From: Pempheris klunzingeri
Lineage: Eukaryota > Chordata > Actinopteri > Acropomatiformes > Pempheridae
Length of the DNA: 64,000 bases
NCBI RefSeq assembly: GCF_042242105.1
Contig: NC_092028.1
Span: 15,455,338-15,519,337, forward strand
Direction: 5' to 3'
Below are positions 1-13,900 of this stretch, piece after piece. Position 1 is the first letter of the stretch. Each line of letters starts with the position of its first letter. The notes under the pieces are model-generated. The model saw only the letters and a list, made by a program, of their open reading frames with translations. It did not search any database and had not been told where the DNA came from. The translations under genes and the position numbers were made by a program.

Positions 1-235
1 TAAAGCAGGACATGCTTTTGGGAGGGACTGCGTTGTGACTAACCAATCAGAGGCAGTGTTCGTGGGATGACTGTCTCTTCTGGCTCCAAAAAACCAAGAT
101 GGCGACGCCCATGAAGCCAAACTCAAGCGTTCAAAATGACAGTCCACAAACCAGTGAGTGATGTCACGTTGGCTATGCCCCGTCTATATAGAATGCTGCA
201 ATTGACCAATCAGAATCGAGTATTCAACAAATCCA
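1..235. repeat. Interspersed repeat fragment, percomorph type
   Basis: The segment has the feel of a widely dispersed non-autonomous repeat: phrases such as 'aaccaatcagaggcag', 'ccaagatggcgacgcc' and 'gtgatgtcacgttggct' followed by a 'tctatatagaatg'-like end recur in many spiny-rayed fish genomes as I remember them. It is cut by the window edge, so its 5' end is unknown. No coding sequence is seen. A shorter, similar phrase set ('atggcgtccgtcacatgatgc', 'ctatagacttaatg') occurs at about 53355-53415. The family assignment is from memory and cannot be named precisely. Confidence 0.45.
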
Positions 236-460
236 CGTAATAACGAACATTAATGCCTTTCTTTCGTTCTATTCGCCAGAAACGTGAACTGCATGTGTAA
301 TTTATATAAAGAGTAGTAGCTTTCGTTTACTGCATACTCATATTTAGCTGTATATACAGTATATCATGTAAAGCTGTACTTGCTTATGAGAAATAGTGCT
401 ATTAGTGTCTGGTTAAAGTGCAAGGACTTTTATTACTGTCAGCTTTCATTCACAGTGACC

Positions 461-600
461 ATGAGAAAGAGGAAGGGTGGCAGTGACATTCAGCTGTTTG
501 TTAGGTAGTCTCAGAAAAGAAGAGAAGTTGAGACCAGTAAGAAAACGAGTACTGGTCAGGTGAAAGAAGTATACAGTAGTAAAGGAGATGATCCATTCCT
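461..600 (+). pseudogene. Possible decayed N-terminus of a hAT-type transposase
   Basis: From an ATG at 461 the plus strand reads a basic peptide beginning MRKRKGGSDIQLF, then a stop, then SQKRREVETSKK in the same frame. Short lysine-rich starts of the 'KRK-SDI-xFF' kind are seen at the beginning of zinc-finger/hAT transposases in fish. No zinc finger or catalytic core follows, so at most this is a short remnant of a plain DNA transposon. The match is weak and could be chance. Confidence 0.2.
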
Positions 601-2479
601 GAACATCATGGCAAGAAACATATTTACTGATAATATTACTTTAATGTTCACTCTGGTGTGTTCAGAGTAAAGAGAGACAGAGGATGCAGCTGACCAAATT
701 ATGACACCACAACAGTCTATTCCTAATGTTTAAGATGAGATATTCCACATAGTAAGGTTGCTTGTGTGTGTGTTTCAAATAAAAAAACAAACAAAAGGAG
801 TGAGTTCGAGACTGTGACAGACAGAGAGAGAGAGCAAAGATGAAGATGGTTACGGTTGTACTTTATTGACCCCTAATCTCTGCCATTACATGCAGCGACA
901 CAACAAAAGGTCAAAAAGAAAGAAACAGAGCAATTTTTTTTTTCACCATCTTGAAAAAATGAAAATAAATAGAAGTTCATCCCACGTGTGAGTGAATTTT
1001 TAGATATTTTAGAATGACAGGAAACAAGTTTTGCAATGTTGTCTCCATGGCTACAGCCTTGTGACAGAAACACACAAAATCACTCCTGCTGAAATCAGGA
1101 TTGACACCTCTAAACTCAGCAGTGATTAACTTCAATTACAGCTGCCAGCTTCCCTCTTAGACTTTTTATTCCAGGATGAAAAACAGCCTTCGCTGGTTGC
1201 TAATTTTACCCACAGCAGAATAGATTGCACAGCCTTCAGAAGGACCCGACTGTATTCATTCGCTAATGACAGGCAACATTACTCAAGCTAAATTAGATTA
1301 CCTCTGCCCCGCAGCAATTTCTATGAGGGTCATGTTAATATTCTTCTCCAAAACAACGGCATCAGTTACCATTCGTGTCCGCCACAGTGACGCCGTCCGC
1401 ACTCATTTGACCTGTTCTAGCAAAAGCTTTGGCCATCGATCTACATGAAGCAGAGGTTAGGTGATGTGGGACCATGAATTATGAGCTAATGAGCACACAC
1501 AGAAGAAAAATGAAATTAGGTGGAAATTACAAGGGGCTTAGCTGTTGTACGGCAACATCAGATATTACTATCAAAAGATAATTTCCCCAGCTAGATAAAC
1601 AGCACTGATTCCTCTTTTACCAAAATTAAATCTCACCAGCATAATTACACACATCAGACAGTGTAATGCTGTTTTTATTATACGAGGCAGACAGCATCTG
1701 GCTGCATGCACTTATCTAACTAGTGGTACTTGAAATATCCATGTTGTATGATACAGTGCTTTGCAAAAGAGCAACCGCAATATCAGTGACTCTCTGCTTT
1801 TTCTTGCACGTTCAAGGCTCCGAATGGCCAAATACAGAAACCTTTGAAAAACAGGACCAAAAGAAAATAAGTTATTACTTTAATTTGCAGAAGCCTTCCT
1901 TCTGCCTTGAGAAATAAAATCACTTTGACCTGGCAAAAAGAATTCCTCCTCTGCTGAATAGCCTCACAACCAGCCGTTTTCTTTCTTCACTCCTTATATT
2001 TGTATGATTCACACACATTGAGAAAAGACAGGTTCCCTTGGCTCACTGATTGAATCAGCTTTGTGACTGTTGGGATAAAAAAAAAAAATGGCTTCATTTG
2101 GTGAGACGGCATCAATTTGATGGCTTTTTAACATTTTGATCTAAGAGCGCCGCATTCAGCACGATGCTGACTGATTTATTTCTTTGCCATACAATGCGGA
2201 GACTCCAAGGCTGAAGAGGCTCATGGCTCATTCAGAGATGACAGTGATTCAGTCTTAACGCAGCTGAACTGAAGAGGCATTCGGGACTCAGATAAGGTCA
2301 GCCACAGAAATCTGAACGAAGCTCAGCAATCAAAGGACTTCAATGGGAATCAAGCTCCACTCAAATGAATGCCTATGGGTGTAATTATTTTGCATACATT
2401 TTTGAAACATCTGTATCTATATTTTTTATATTTTGCTTGAGGGTCGTCTTCTAGATAGCATTACATTAGCAGATGTGTG
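601..2479. other. Non-coding DNA, no gene seen
   Basis: No exon with recognisable protein similarity or a convincing splice-flanked frame was found. The stretch from about 1250 to 1700 is free of simple repeats and evenly composed, as conserved non-coding DNA often is, but nothing in the sequence alone proves function. The open frames here are short and show no family features. Confidence 0.4.
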
Positions 2480-2960
2480 GATTTTTTTTAACCACTCTAG
2501 GCACTTAGGGTGGATTCAGTTTTGTACACACATTCATGGTTCCCAGAGGATAAATCCTACTGACTTTGGTGATCCCCTGACTTTGATTTGTGGTTTGCAG
2601 TGAAATGTCTCAGTAAATACTGAGTGGATTATCATTTAGTACACACATATTCATGCCCCCCCTCAGATGAATTTTATAATAACTTTGGTGATCCCTTAAC
2701 TCTTACTCTGACGCCATCATCAGGTCAAATTTTTGATAGTTGAGTACTTTGGTTTGCATCAAATACCTGCAAAACAAACAACATTGTCATCACATCCACC
2801 TATTGTTTGTGTTTAGTGCTAATTACGAAATGTTAGCATGCTAACACACTAAATATTAAGGTATTGAACGTGGTTAACATTATACCTGCTAAACATCAGC
2901 ATGTTAGCGTTCTAATTGTGACATGATAGCATGTTGGTGCCTCTAGCATGCCATGTTAAA
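2480..2960. repeat. Interspersed repeat with AGCATG/CATGTTAGC motifs
   Basis: Two related sub-blocks ('gtacacacattcatg...actttggtgatccc' at about 2525-2575 and again at about 2640-2695) are followed by a run of 'gcatgctaac', 'catcagcatgttagcg' and 'gatagcatgttgg' motifs. This combination is, from memory, one of the commonest short dispersed repeats of perch-like fishes. No open frame belongs to it, so it is likely a non-autonomous element. The internal direct duplication can be seen directly in the sequence; the family name is unknown to me. Confidence 0.6.
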
Positions 2961-5457
2961 AGAAACCACTAAAGCACAACAATACAATACAACCCTGAAT
3001 TACTTTATTTGTCTATGTACAGTATGTTTTGGGTTGTAACTAAAAAGTGATACTGAGAAAAACAATTCATGTAAATTCATATGAAATAAAAATGCTTGTT
3101 TGATTGGAACACTAAAAGCAGAAAATACAGTTTAAATAAAACAAAAGGCACTCTATCTAGTGTTAAAGAATTAAAATATGGTTACAATAGTGATTATTAT
3201 TCCAGTAAGTTTGGTCTTCAAACATATTGTAGCACAGAATAGCAAGTCCTTTTTTTTTACACACTACAACAAATGCCTCTGTTTCTTCCCCTGTGAGTTT
3301 GCATTTACGCAACTCATCCAATGAGCAGCTCCTCTCTGAACATCCATACCTCAAATCTTTAGTATTCATTTCTTTAAAAAGGAATTGAGAATGTGCTTAT
3401 TTCACAACAATAGTAAGCCATAAATCAATGTAAGCACATACAGTGAAGTACAGCTGTCGCATACACACGGAATAGAAAATATAGTTTGGTCTCCTAAAGG
3501 TACTTACTGTACTTCACCTTACAAAACAGAATATTCAATAGATTCACTTTTCTGACTGATAACAGCAAAATCCGAGTGCGTCTACCTGAATATAAAATGG
3601 TAAATTGAATTATATGACCAATGGCAGATTGCATCAAGGCATTATTATCGAGACTTTGTTCAGTAAAATAATGCTTTGAATCCTCTGTTCATGTCTTTGC
3701 ACATTCAATTCTTTTTTTCTTTTTTGCATTGTACTTTATTTACAACTTTACAACTTTACATTACAAACAAACACATTTGGATTTGTCCCCCCAAACTTGA
3801 ATATAAAAGTTTAAGATCTACACGCAGAATGAATAATACTGATGGCTTTCTTTTACATGAGCTCAGCCTGGTATAAGAAGTGATATCTTTAATGGAATAT
3901 CAAACATGCTAAATACAATCAAATACTCTTCTGTGGTTGAGTGAGCTCGCTTGCCAACGCAGAACCAACTGAATAGCCCTAAGACTGAAAAAACCCACCC
4001 CAGCTGGTCTTTGGAGCGAGCTCAAGCAAACACTCACAGCATTTATTAAATACAGTAATGGCATTTTTTTTTCTCAACTCATTTCCACCAGGTTTATCTT
4101 TATCACCAACCAATGCACAAAGCAGGGAGAGGACTTAAAAGTATTCATCCTGCCACAACAGCACAGTATTTCCTGAGAGAACTAAAAGAAAGAGCAGCGA
4201 TGGACGTGCAGAACGGTACACACACACACACACACACACACGTCTGGTTAATACAGCCAAATCCTTCAGGGATGCAGTTGCAGACAGCTCCCCCTGCTTC
4301 TGTCTGAGTCCTCTGTTTAACATGGGAGGGGGGGGGGGGGGCAACCAGATGGACTCACAGGCGGTGTGACAGACAGACAAACATTGTCCGCCAAGCTCTG
4401 ATCCTTATCCTTTAAACACTCTGGATGCCAGGGCTTCATTCACTGCAAGAGGAAGTCCTGACCTGTGCCGTTTTCGCAGTTCTGGGCACCCCCTTTTTGT
4501 CAGCTGCTCCTCTCCAGTGGCAGACGCACACACAATGTCACATCCGTCGGGAGTTGTGATGGAAGGATGGCGGACTGATATGGAAGCGAATGAAAAGGGC
4601 CCATTGGACAGAGGTGTTCCTGACATTTTGTTCCACTGACAAATGTCAGAGAAGAATAGGATTAAGGAAGAGACAGCGAGGGAGGCAAAACCTTTCATAT
4701 AGTTAAGAGGATTGGGTGGTCGACTTGAACAATCCACTAAAACATTCAAAAAATGACAACTCAGCACGTCAATCATTCGCAAAGACACCGACTCCCATAC
4801 TCTCACGAAAAAAATATGTGCTAAAAATATTCAGAATGGGAGTTTGTTTAAAGGCCATACATTGTTATGAAGAACAGAGCCCCTGTTGCCTGTTTCATGT
4901 CTGTGATTAGAGTATAAGGCAAGACCAAACCGGTTATGAGGACACGATACAAACTTTGAGGGGAGGTTCACACTTTATAGCAATTTCACACACAAATGGA
5001 ACACTTTCAAGTTGAAGAGTACATTTCATTTAGCACCTTGTTAAATAATTTACAGTTAGAATACTTCTGATTGGCACATCTTAACGCTTCACTCTCACTT
5101 AACCCACAATGTTTAGAGAACGTTACACAAACGAGGGTTGTGATCCACACACTGCTCATTTAAGCGTTTCGACAGTTGAAGGATAACACTAATTTCACAT
5201 TGGCTACAGCACAGACAATGTAACTCAAGTCTGCTTTGATGATCTCTAAAAGCAGATAAATGACTGACTGTGAATTGGCTCATCTTCTCTCCGGCTGTTC
5301 TCTTCTCACCTCTGGTCTTTTCAAATACAACAGTTTCTTTAAAAACTGCTGCTCTTATGATGGCAGGCTATCACAAGCACTCAGGCTCACTGATTTTTTT
5401 TCAGCATTTCTTGTTCATCCACTTCCAGGTGAACCTCGAGCCCGGCAATAAGCCCCC
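2961..5457. other. 3' flank / probable 3' UTR of cacng4
   Basis: This lies directly downstream of the cacng4 stop codon on the minus strand. Possible minus-strand AATAAA signals (TTTATT on the plus strand) occur at 4042-4047 and about 3735-3740, giving a 3' UTR of roughly 1.4-1.7 kb if used. A (CA)n tract at 4217-4240 and a G homopolymer at about 4327-4341 lie inside it. The 133-residue minus-strand open frame at 4405-4806 shows no recognisable features. The real cleavage site cannot be fixed from sequence alone. Confidence 0.4.
4217..4240. repeat. (CA)n microsatellite
   Basis: About twelve perfect CA units, in the presumed 3' UTR of cacng4. Confidence 0.95.
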
Positions 5458-8400
5458 TCACACCGGTGTGGTCCTGCGATTCACCCCGTCCTTTAAATCA
5501 TTGGGGAAACAGTTATGGACCTGGAGGAACTCAGCCGCAGCCTCATGTTCAGGGCTGTACGCGTTCTCCGTCACACTGTCCCTCGCCAGGGCGTACATGG
5601 ACAGCTCATCCAGGGGCCCACTGGAAGATGGCGCCCCCTTCAGACCCACCACAGGCGAATTCTCCCGCGATGCCTCTGTAGAATGAGAGCTGGCGTGCGA
5701 TGTCCGCCGGCGGTAGCGGAAGCTCGGTATCCTCGAGTACGGGGAAGAGGAAGAGAGTGAGCGGATGAACTCACGCCGTGCCCTCCAGCGAACCTCCTTG
5801 TTTTTCTCAATGTAGATGTTGATGGCGAGGACAGCCACAGTTTCGGCCACAATGAAGGAGAGGGCGCCAAAGTAGAACGACCAGCCGTAGGAGTAAGTGT
5901 ACTTCTTGTCATCGTCGCGTTTATCACTGGGGTCTCCTGCGTTGCTGGAGATGTAGACGATGATGCCGATTATGTTGCTCAAACCTGATTTACAAGGAAA
6001 AGAAAGATATCAGAAACAGGGAAAAGGGATGGAGGCATTTGATGTGTGGCAGGATGGAGCAGTGTGAACACACAAGTAGAGAGGAAATGGGAAAATGGGA
6101 AAGAAGAGCTCACAATGACCAATCATCCATGCCTTCAGTCACAATGATGAAACCCATGGACTCCCCCTGTGTCAAGTTGTTCCTCAACCAATGATTAGGG
6201 CACTCTCATCACTACAGGCCTTTAATGACATGTGTGCTCTCTCATGTCAGGTGTGTGATGAACGGAGATCCTGACCTTCCTCCGTGGGGAATGAAGTTCA
6301 TCTTTATGATTGTACCATTGATGAGGTACAATATGTGACCACAGGTGCCACATCAAGCTGTCTTTCATCATTAGGAAACCCCAGCCCTCACATGATTGCT
6401 CCTCGCTCGACAGTGAAATTCTCCAGCTCACCTGCAGCTACAAAGAGGATGCCTGCGCTGAGGAGGACATTGTTTGTCTTGTTGTAGACTCGGCCCACCC
6501 CGACGCACAGCCCGCCCAGCATCAACAGGATGGTGCTAAGGATGGGGAACACGCTCGAAGCACGAACTATACCTACAGAGACAGAGGAGGGACGACGCGA
6601 CAAAGAGATCATTAATTAGGTGGGTAATTATGTCCCTGTAAAAGGTTTTAACACAGTTAGTAAAAGATTGATTAGATTATAAAGCGAATTATAGACACAA
6701 AAATATGACAATACATAGATTAATAAGTGTTACATTAATTTTTAAATTCCTTCAACTCCATTTTAAAAAAAGAAAAATGGACTCTTTTAAATAATTTGAA
6801 TTTTCATTACCCTATTGAGCCCTCATTTATCCAGTCCCACCTCTTCTTCCATCCATTTTTGTGAACTCCATTATCTTTTATACTTTGGGGCCTTGTTGTG
6901 ACAAAGCTTTGCTAATCAGCTGTGGGATGTAACAAGAGCTCTCACTGACTATCACCTCCCCAGAAATGAGTCACGGTGCCATTTTACAAGTGTTCAAAGA
7001 TGGGTAAGCTCATTCAGCTCGAAAGTTAAACAAGCCCTCCTGGCTAATGGACTGAGTTTGGACTTTGTCCAATGTTTGATAAGTCTTTGTTCTTCTCCGC
7101 ATGTTAGGCAGATACTAAACTGGCTGTGCCTTAAATGAAGGTCCTTAGCTGATTCAGTATCCTCATTTTATATCAAACTAATCTCAATCTATGTATGAAC
7201 CTCATCGAGTACCGTGAATATTTAGAAGGAGCAGAGCAGGTTTTAACAAGGATTTTATGTCCTCACACAGCCAAAAGTTGTTTGAGGTGAACACAATTTA
7301 CAATTTGCTTCATATAATAGAAAAAAGAGGGGAAAATGCAAACAAGCTGCTGATGCTGCACCGACATTAGCCAGAGTAATTAAGATATAAAAATAATAAC
7401 CTATGGAGTGTTTGCACCGCAAATCATGCAGAAATTTCATGCTGTTTAAAGAATAATAATTTCTTAATAAGACATGAATAATGAGCCTCCTCTTCTGTCT
7501 ATATTAAGGTTGGAGCTAATTGATTAGCAAAACGTTCCTTTCAGCTCTGACTGTCAATTAAAACTCTTGGACGTTGGGCACACGACTTAACAAATGAAGG
7601 GTTTCCAGACAAAATAGATACAGCACCTTTCAGTCAGTTTGGCCAAGCTACCTTTTACTGTAGAAAAGTAATTTATTGCTCAGAAATAATTTGCGAGAAC
7701 AGTGTGGTATAATTAAAAAATACACCGATGAAAAATTGCATGGGTTGTGGTTATAGTCTGACACAGTAGTGCTTGTGATCCAGCCCTGGACATATTCAAA
7801 GCCTGTCTGAGACTGAATGCTGTCACACTTTAGGCCTTTGTTCTTCGTTTCATCAGCCTCTGTATAAAACGCCTGTTTGGAGACTGCTCTCGGAGCCACA
7901 TAATAAGACGCTGAAGGTCAGTGGACTTCCTGCATGCCCTTAAAAATAAAGGGCCGAGGGTTCTCACAATGGCAGATAAAGAGGAGGCGCGGGGAGCACT
8001 TACGCAGCAGGTATTCAGAGCTGTCTGTGTCGTAGTCGTTGTCGTCGGGGAAATGGTTGATTCTGTAGCAGCTGCCTTGGTTGATGCCTGCAGGAAAAAG
8101 ACAGCCAGAAACTGTCATACCGCCATATTAATGATGAATTATAGTCCATTGTACACATCAAAGTGCTACAACAGTCTGATAAATGTGATGTGTGGGAGAT
8201 GAGTACTGTACTGTATCAAGAGTATACGCTTTATATGCTTAAAACCCCTTCTGAGGCACGTTAAAGTTAAACTGGATTTATTTGATACTCTCCGCTGAGA
8301 TTCTTGATGTGAACTTGGTTTCATCTGGTTAAAGAACGTGTGCGTGCTTTTACCCAGTGACCGGTTTTTGTTAAGCTGTATCCTGTGCTCTTGTCTCTGA

Positions 8401-10915
8401 TAAAAGAGGAAGGAGTGGGAGGCCACTTCTCAGGTGACATCTGATTATTTTTCATGTCCTAACGGTGCCACTTCCTGAGAAAGCAGAGACAGCAGGAGCA
8501 GCAGCCTTACAGCCTTTCTGATTCATTTACCTGGAATTTGTCTTCAATTCAGGCAACCGTAAGCAATGAATACCACAATTAGGCAAGTGGCATTTATATT
8601 GTTTAATATGAGAACTTTAAGACTGACTTAAGACCTTGTAGACAAAGTTTAAGCGTTTCATGTTCTTTCATAAACAATTTAATGTTCTGCTTCCTTTTTT
8701 TTCCCGTTCAGCCTTTTCCTGCAAGCTTCTGTTGGATAGAAATGAATTGGCTCCTTACATCCAGCAACAAAAGCAACATATTCTCTTGGATTAACTCATT
8801 ACCCTCTCCACCATCTTCACCTCCAACCATAAATTAGACTTTGACCTTTGACCTAAGCTTTTTAAGATTACACTGGGGGTCAGACAGGGATTGCTGCTGT
8901 TGTTTGTAGCTCCCTGGGCCCACTGTGAATCAAAATAAAGATCACGGCTCAATGCACACATATTGTAAGAAGAAAACCAGCGTGAGGAGGGATGATTGGT
9001 GTTTCGAGGATCAATGCATACGCTGTATGCTGGTGGGATTAAGATTGCATCGCCCGGAGGGATTGATGGGTTGTGGTGCGTGTCCAAATTCAGCACAGGT
9101 GAATGGTTGAGTGCTGGGAGGAACAAGAAGTCTATTTGAACAACAAAAGAAGGTGCGCTGGAAGCTTTTAATGCCGGGGTAAATTACCACGGGAGAATGG
9201 AGTGGGGGATGACAGAGAGAGACAGAGAGAGGTTAAAGCTGAGAGAAGCGTGTCGCTGTAATTGAGCCGGAGTATGAACAACACCTTGTCTAGAAAGAAA
9301 GGGGTTGGGGGTGGGGTTAATGGATGTGCTCAGTACAGTGGTGCTAATACTGGGAGCTCTTTGGCTATTCATTCACCATTTGGGTTGTGAATACCCTCAA
9401 TAACACTTAAGTTATTCTGCAACCAGCATCCACAGAAGAAGGTGAGCTGGGCTGCAGCTTAATTTGCATATTTCTCAATGAGCACATATATATATATACA
9501 CTTTTGTGCATATTATGTTTTCATGTGTGTATTGCTGCATTTATCTGCATCTCAGAATAGGGAAGGTAAATGGCCATTCTCTAAGCTTCACCGCCCTTAG
9601 TTACTGTTGCTACGTCTTTCAAGCATTCAATCCTTGCACAACCCATACGCATGCAGTTTTCAATGGTACATTTACCATTTGAGATATTAGAAATTATCAA
9701 ACTCCATATAAAGGTATACAAGCAGCAAGCCAGTTTTATTAAAGTGACTAGCTGTAGCTAGTCTGCTAGCTAAGCTAATGTTAGCTCCATGGTCCCTCTG
9801 TAGCAGGGCTCTGTGACATGAACTTGATGGCTACATACATGATCTGGTGCTAAAAGACTGAGGTTAAAGCTGCATGTTCCAGGCGTCTAAGTGAAGAAAC
9901 AGCATTGCTCTTGTATTGCAGTGTTGAGCTCAGTGTTAATAAGTATGAGAAGACGATGGGACTTTTTAATGCAATCTGTAACCCTACAAACAATTGAGTT
10001 CATGTGCTCCCAGGCCATGGAGTTAAGTTTAATGAGCTGGTTAGCCTGACATAAATAACAAATGCAGCTTACGCTAAAGCAGATAAACACTTTTTAAAAA
10101 TCTATTTCATACACTTTTGCCCTTGTGTTTTTGCTTTTGTTAAAGATTTTTTTTTTTAAAAAAAGGACACCATTCTCTGAGCTTTGTCCATCTCTGTAAG
10201 CATCAAAGACTTTTACTTATTCCACTCAAAAGTACAAAGTCCTCTTTTAATCTCTAATGGCCTAACAGGCAGAGAAGATTAGAGCTGACCTACAACTGTA
10301 CGAATCTCAACCTCCCCATTAATTGACTATGCCGCTGACAGACAGACACCTGTCAACTCCATTTCCCAGGTGCCAAAGGGTCACCAACCATCATTGTCTG
10401 TGTCACAGCTTTTAAGGGCACGCTTGCCTTCATTAACTAGGTCTGCTGCTTAATAAGGGACATCAAATTAATTAGCGTCAAATCAGTCGGTGGAAATGGA
10501 GCACAAGTTTCTGTGTCTAGTCACTGATGGAAAAAAGGGCTGTGCACTATTTTAGGCAGCGTTATGAGACTTGTGCCGTGTGAAAAATCACATCTGGCCC
10601 TTGTGGTTAGATCAAGACCAGTGAGGATAACAAAAATACAGACACCTTTGCTGTGCTGTTAATTAATGTGTAAACACTAAATCATGCTGCAGTGTCAGGG
10701 CTTGCAGCACATTTTATATGTGCATTTTGGAATGTGTGTGTGTTTGTGCGAATGCGTGTATGTGTGTGTGTGCTTAAAACTGCACACACAAAAAAAACAC
10801 ACCTTACACTACGAACCCAGAACACTACTATTAATTTTAACTTTATAGTCTCCATCCTCTGCTCCAGTCCAGACCCCAGCTACTCCAGCCTGTCTGACGC
10901 CACAATGTCTTGTCT

Positions 10916-10957
<42 letters not shown>

Positions 10958-13900
10958 GGATGGAGAATGAAGAAAAAGACAATATTGCAACTGATTGGGA
11001 ATCTGATTATAAGCGGAGGCCTCAAGGCTTGTGATTTATGAGTGACAGTTATCAGCCCAATGTCTTTGCTTAGTTGGGGGAGTTGTGTGTATGTGTGTGT
11101 GTGTGTGTGTGTGTGGACCCTTCATGAAATGAAATAAAGTCTGAATACTGACTAGCTGGGAAGGTAAGGAGGAGGAGGGGGGGGGGGCAGAGATTAAACA
11201 AGGGAAGACGGTATAAGGAAATGAAACAACAAAAGCACAGGCTGCAGAGGAATGATGGGTGTGAAAAAAAAAGATAGAAGGCCACATTAAAGAGGGACTC
11301 AGTCAGGAGGAGAGCAGGGAATTAACAAGAGAGAGGGAGGAAAGGGGACATAGTTAAAGGGCAAAATATGGATTGTGCAATACAGTAGTGCAATGTTAAA
11401 GCCGTGAAGCTGAATGGGCCAGTAGGGACAAAGAGTTGGCCAGAAAGACATAAAGCTGGTTACACACACGTGTTAAGTATTTGTGACGAATGAAAAAGTG
11501 TTTATCCACAAAATTGGGGGACGTTACAAGGTGATTTTGTTGTGACAGACTGAGAATTAATTTTACACAGCCAGCAGATTATATGGGAAGTAATGGGTTC
11601 CCTGGGTCTGAATGGAGCCCCACGCTGAGCATCTCCTCCTCTTCTCCATGGCAACCCCTGTTAGTCTTTAATAAGCTCATTTACATAAACAATCTCCAAG
11701 GATGCTTTTGACATCATTGAATTTTGATACCCACCAAATAAAAGACAGCACTTCCCCCGGCAAACCCCCTTCCCCTTCAGAGATCCGCCACTACTTAACA
11801 GCACATGACTTCAAACACAGATGGACACACACACACACACGCAAGCGCAGAGACATGTGTACATACAAACATACACACACGTTGCTTTGGGAGCAGCTGT
11901 CACAGCTGCGGTGCCACCGGCAACAGGATGATGCACGTCGTCATTATTTTGAATTAACGCCGCTCCGCCAATGAGGGAGCAGCCTCAGTGGAATACACCA
12001 ATAGCATTGTCTCATTGAGTCCAACACTTGCTCACTCTGGTGTCTCCAGGTACATCATGACGAGGAGCTCCATGCGACACATGCCCCCACTCTTCACACC
12101 TCACTGGCTCTACAAATAGATTGATGAATTAAAGGTGACTAATATTGCATTTCACAAGAGCTGCATAGCCTCCAGTGAGCGGTATACATCACCTTCAGTA
12201 ATTCTACACATAACAGATCTACAGCAAAACAGAGAAGCAGTTTTGCTTTTGTTCTCATCCTTGTTGCGCTTTGATCTGCGACGGAGAGTGTGAACACTGA
12301 CGAGGTAGAGTGCTCCGGGTACTCTGGGGTTTGTAGCAGGTGATGATTAGGTCTTATGATGCTGTAAACAGATAGAGTGCTGCTACTGGAGCTTGATATC
12401 AAATGCAGAAATCCACTCACAGCTCACACAAACTTAGCAGCACACACATTTATTACTTTGGAAGCGGGGAACGCCAGGACAGAATATAAAAGCATCTGTG
12501 TAATCAAACAAACCCCTCCAATTTTTTTTTTCTTCAGTTCAAGTGAGGATGAAAGAAAAGCAATTTGGCGAAGACATCAGTGATTCAGTGTTGATATGAC
12601 TGACAGTTGGTTAATTAAATTGTCACCAGGCAGCGTTCTCTTCAAACACAGCTCTGCTTGGGGTAGACTGTGCATGTGTATCCACGTTGTTGAAGAAAAC
12701 TGAGATCTGTCGCCCATGTAGTCTGTTGTGAAGGCTGTTATGCATTGTTACTTGCTCATAAAAATGTACATATAAAATAGATTCTCAGCGTGAGGCTTAG
12801 GATTTTATTGTTTGAGCAAAGATTAAGACAAAAGATCTAATGCACACCAATCCAGTTGGTTCTCTCTTACATAGGTTTCATATTGTATAGTTCCTATGTG
12901 ATTAAAATCTTGTCCTAAAACAACGAGGACAAGATCAAGTGTCACTGAATACACTATGATGGAAAAAAAAAAAGACTTTTGTTGTTAGTCGTGTTCAGTT
13001 ACTTTAAGTTTTGCTTGTTTGCATTATAAAATTGCAGGGACAAATCTATTTATACATAAATGTAATACAGTTTAAGAGACATGACATTGGTAAAACATTG
13101 GTACTCTGACTGAGAATACTTTACTTTACAGTTTATCAAGTAGTAATCAAGGGGTTCATCCCAAACAACGCTACCTTTTTGAGACAACATTTTACCAGCT
13201 GTGGATCCAGTGAAGCCCCATAATATGAAATTAATATTTATATTACTGTATGTTATCAGAATATGTGTGTCTATTTCTGTGTCTACATTAGTTTGTCTTG
13301 GCTATATCAAAGGCAGACTGATGGTAAGGGGATGAAGCAACTGACAGCGATGAGGAATGTAAAGTTTTGGTATTGAAATGACAGAAACCCTTATAGTCCA
13401 TAAAACGATCAAATACAAGCTTTTTGAGCTTTTGAGAAACATTGTAATTTGCATGTAACTCAGCAAGGAAGTCAATACAGTTATTTCCCAAAACTTTAAC
13501 TCCTTTAAGGTTTCCTTAAATGTTTCCTTTAAGCTTTGCTAATATCTTATCAACATAGCTTACATATGACACAAAGGATCTTTTTTTTTTTTTTTTTAAA
13601 GAGAAGTGAAATCCATCCAAAATTGAAAGCGGCTTGGAGTTTGTGGGAGTGACAGAGGGTTCATTAAAAAAGTAGAATAGCAGAGGAGAAAGCCATGAGG
13701 CAGATAAAAGAGAGAAGGGGGGGGGGGGGGGGGGGGGGGATTAAACCCATAAAGAGATGAAAAGAGGGAATGCACATCAAGCAGAGGAGAGGAGGACGGA
13801 GCGACTGAGGTGGAAGTTGTGGCCTGCTGGCTAATTAGTGCCCCCGCATGGCTTCTCAGTTGTCACGTTTTAATTACATGGTGGGAATGGCGAAGTGACC

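Noticed and set aside
4405-4806. 133-residue minus-strand open frame
   Set aside because: No recognisable domain and no splice context; it lies in the probable cacng4 3' UTR.
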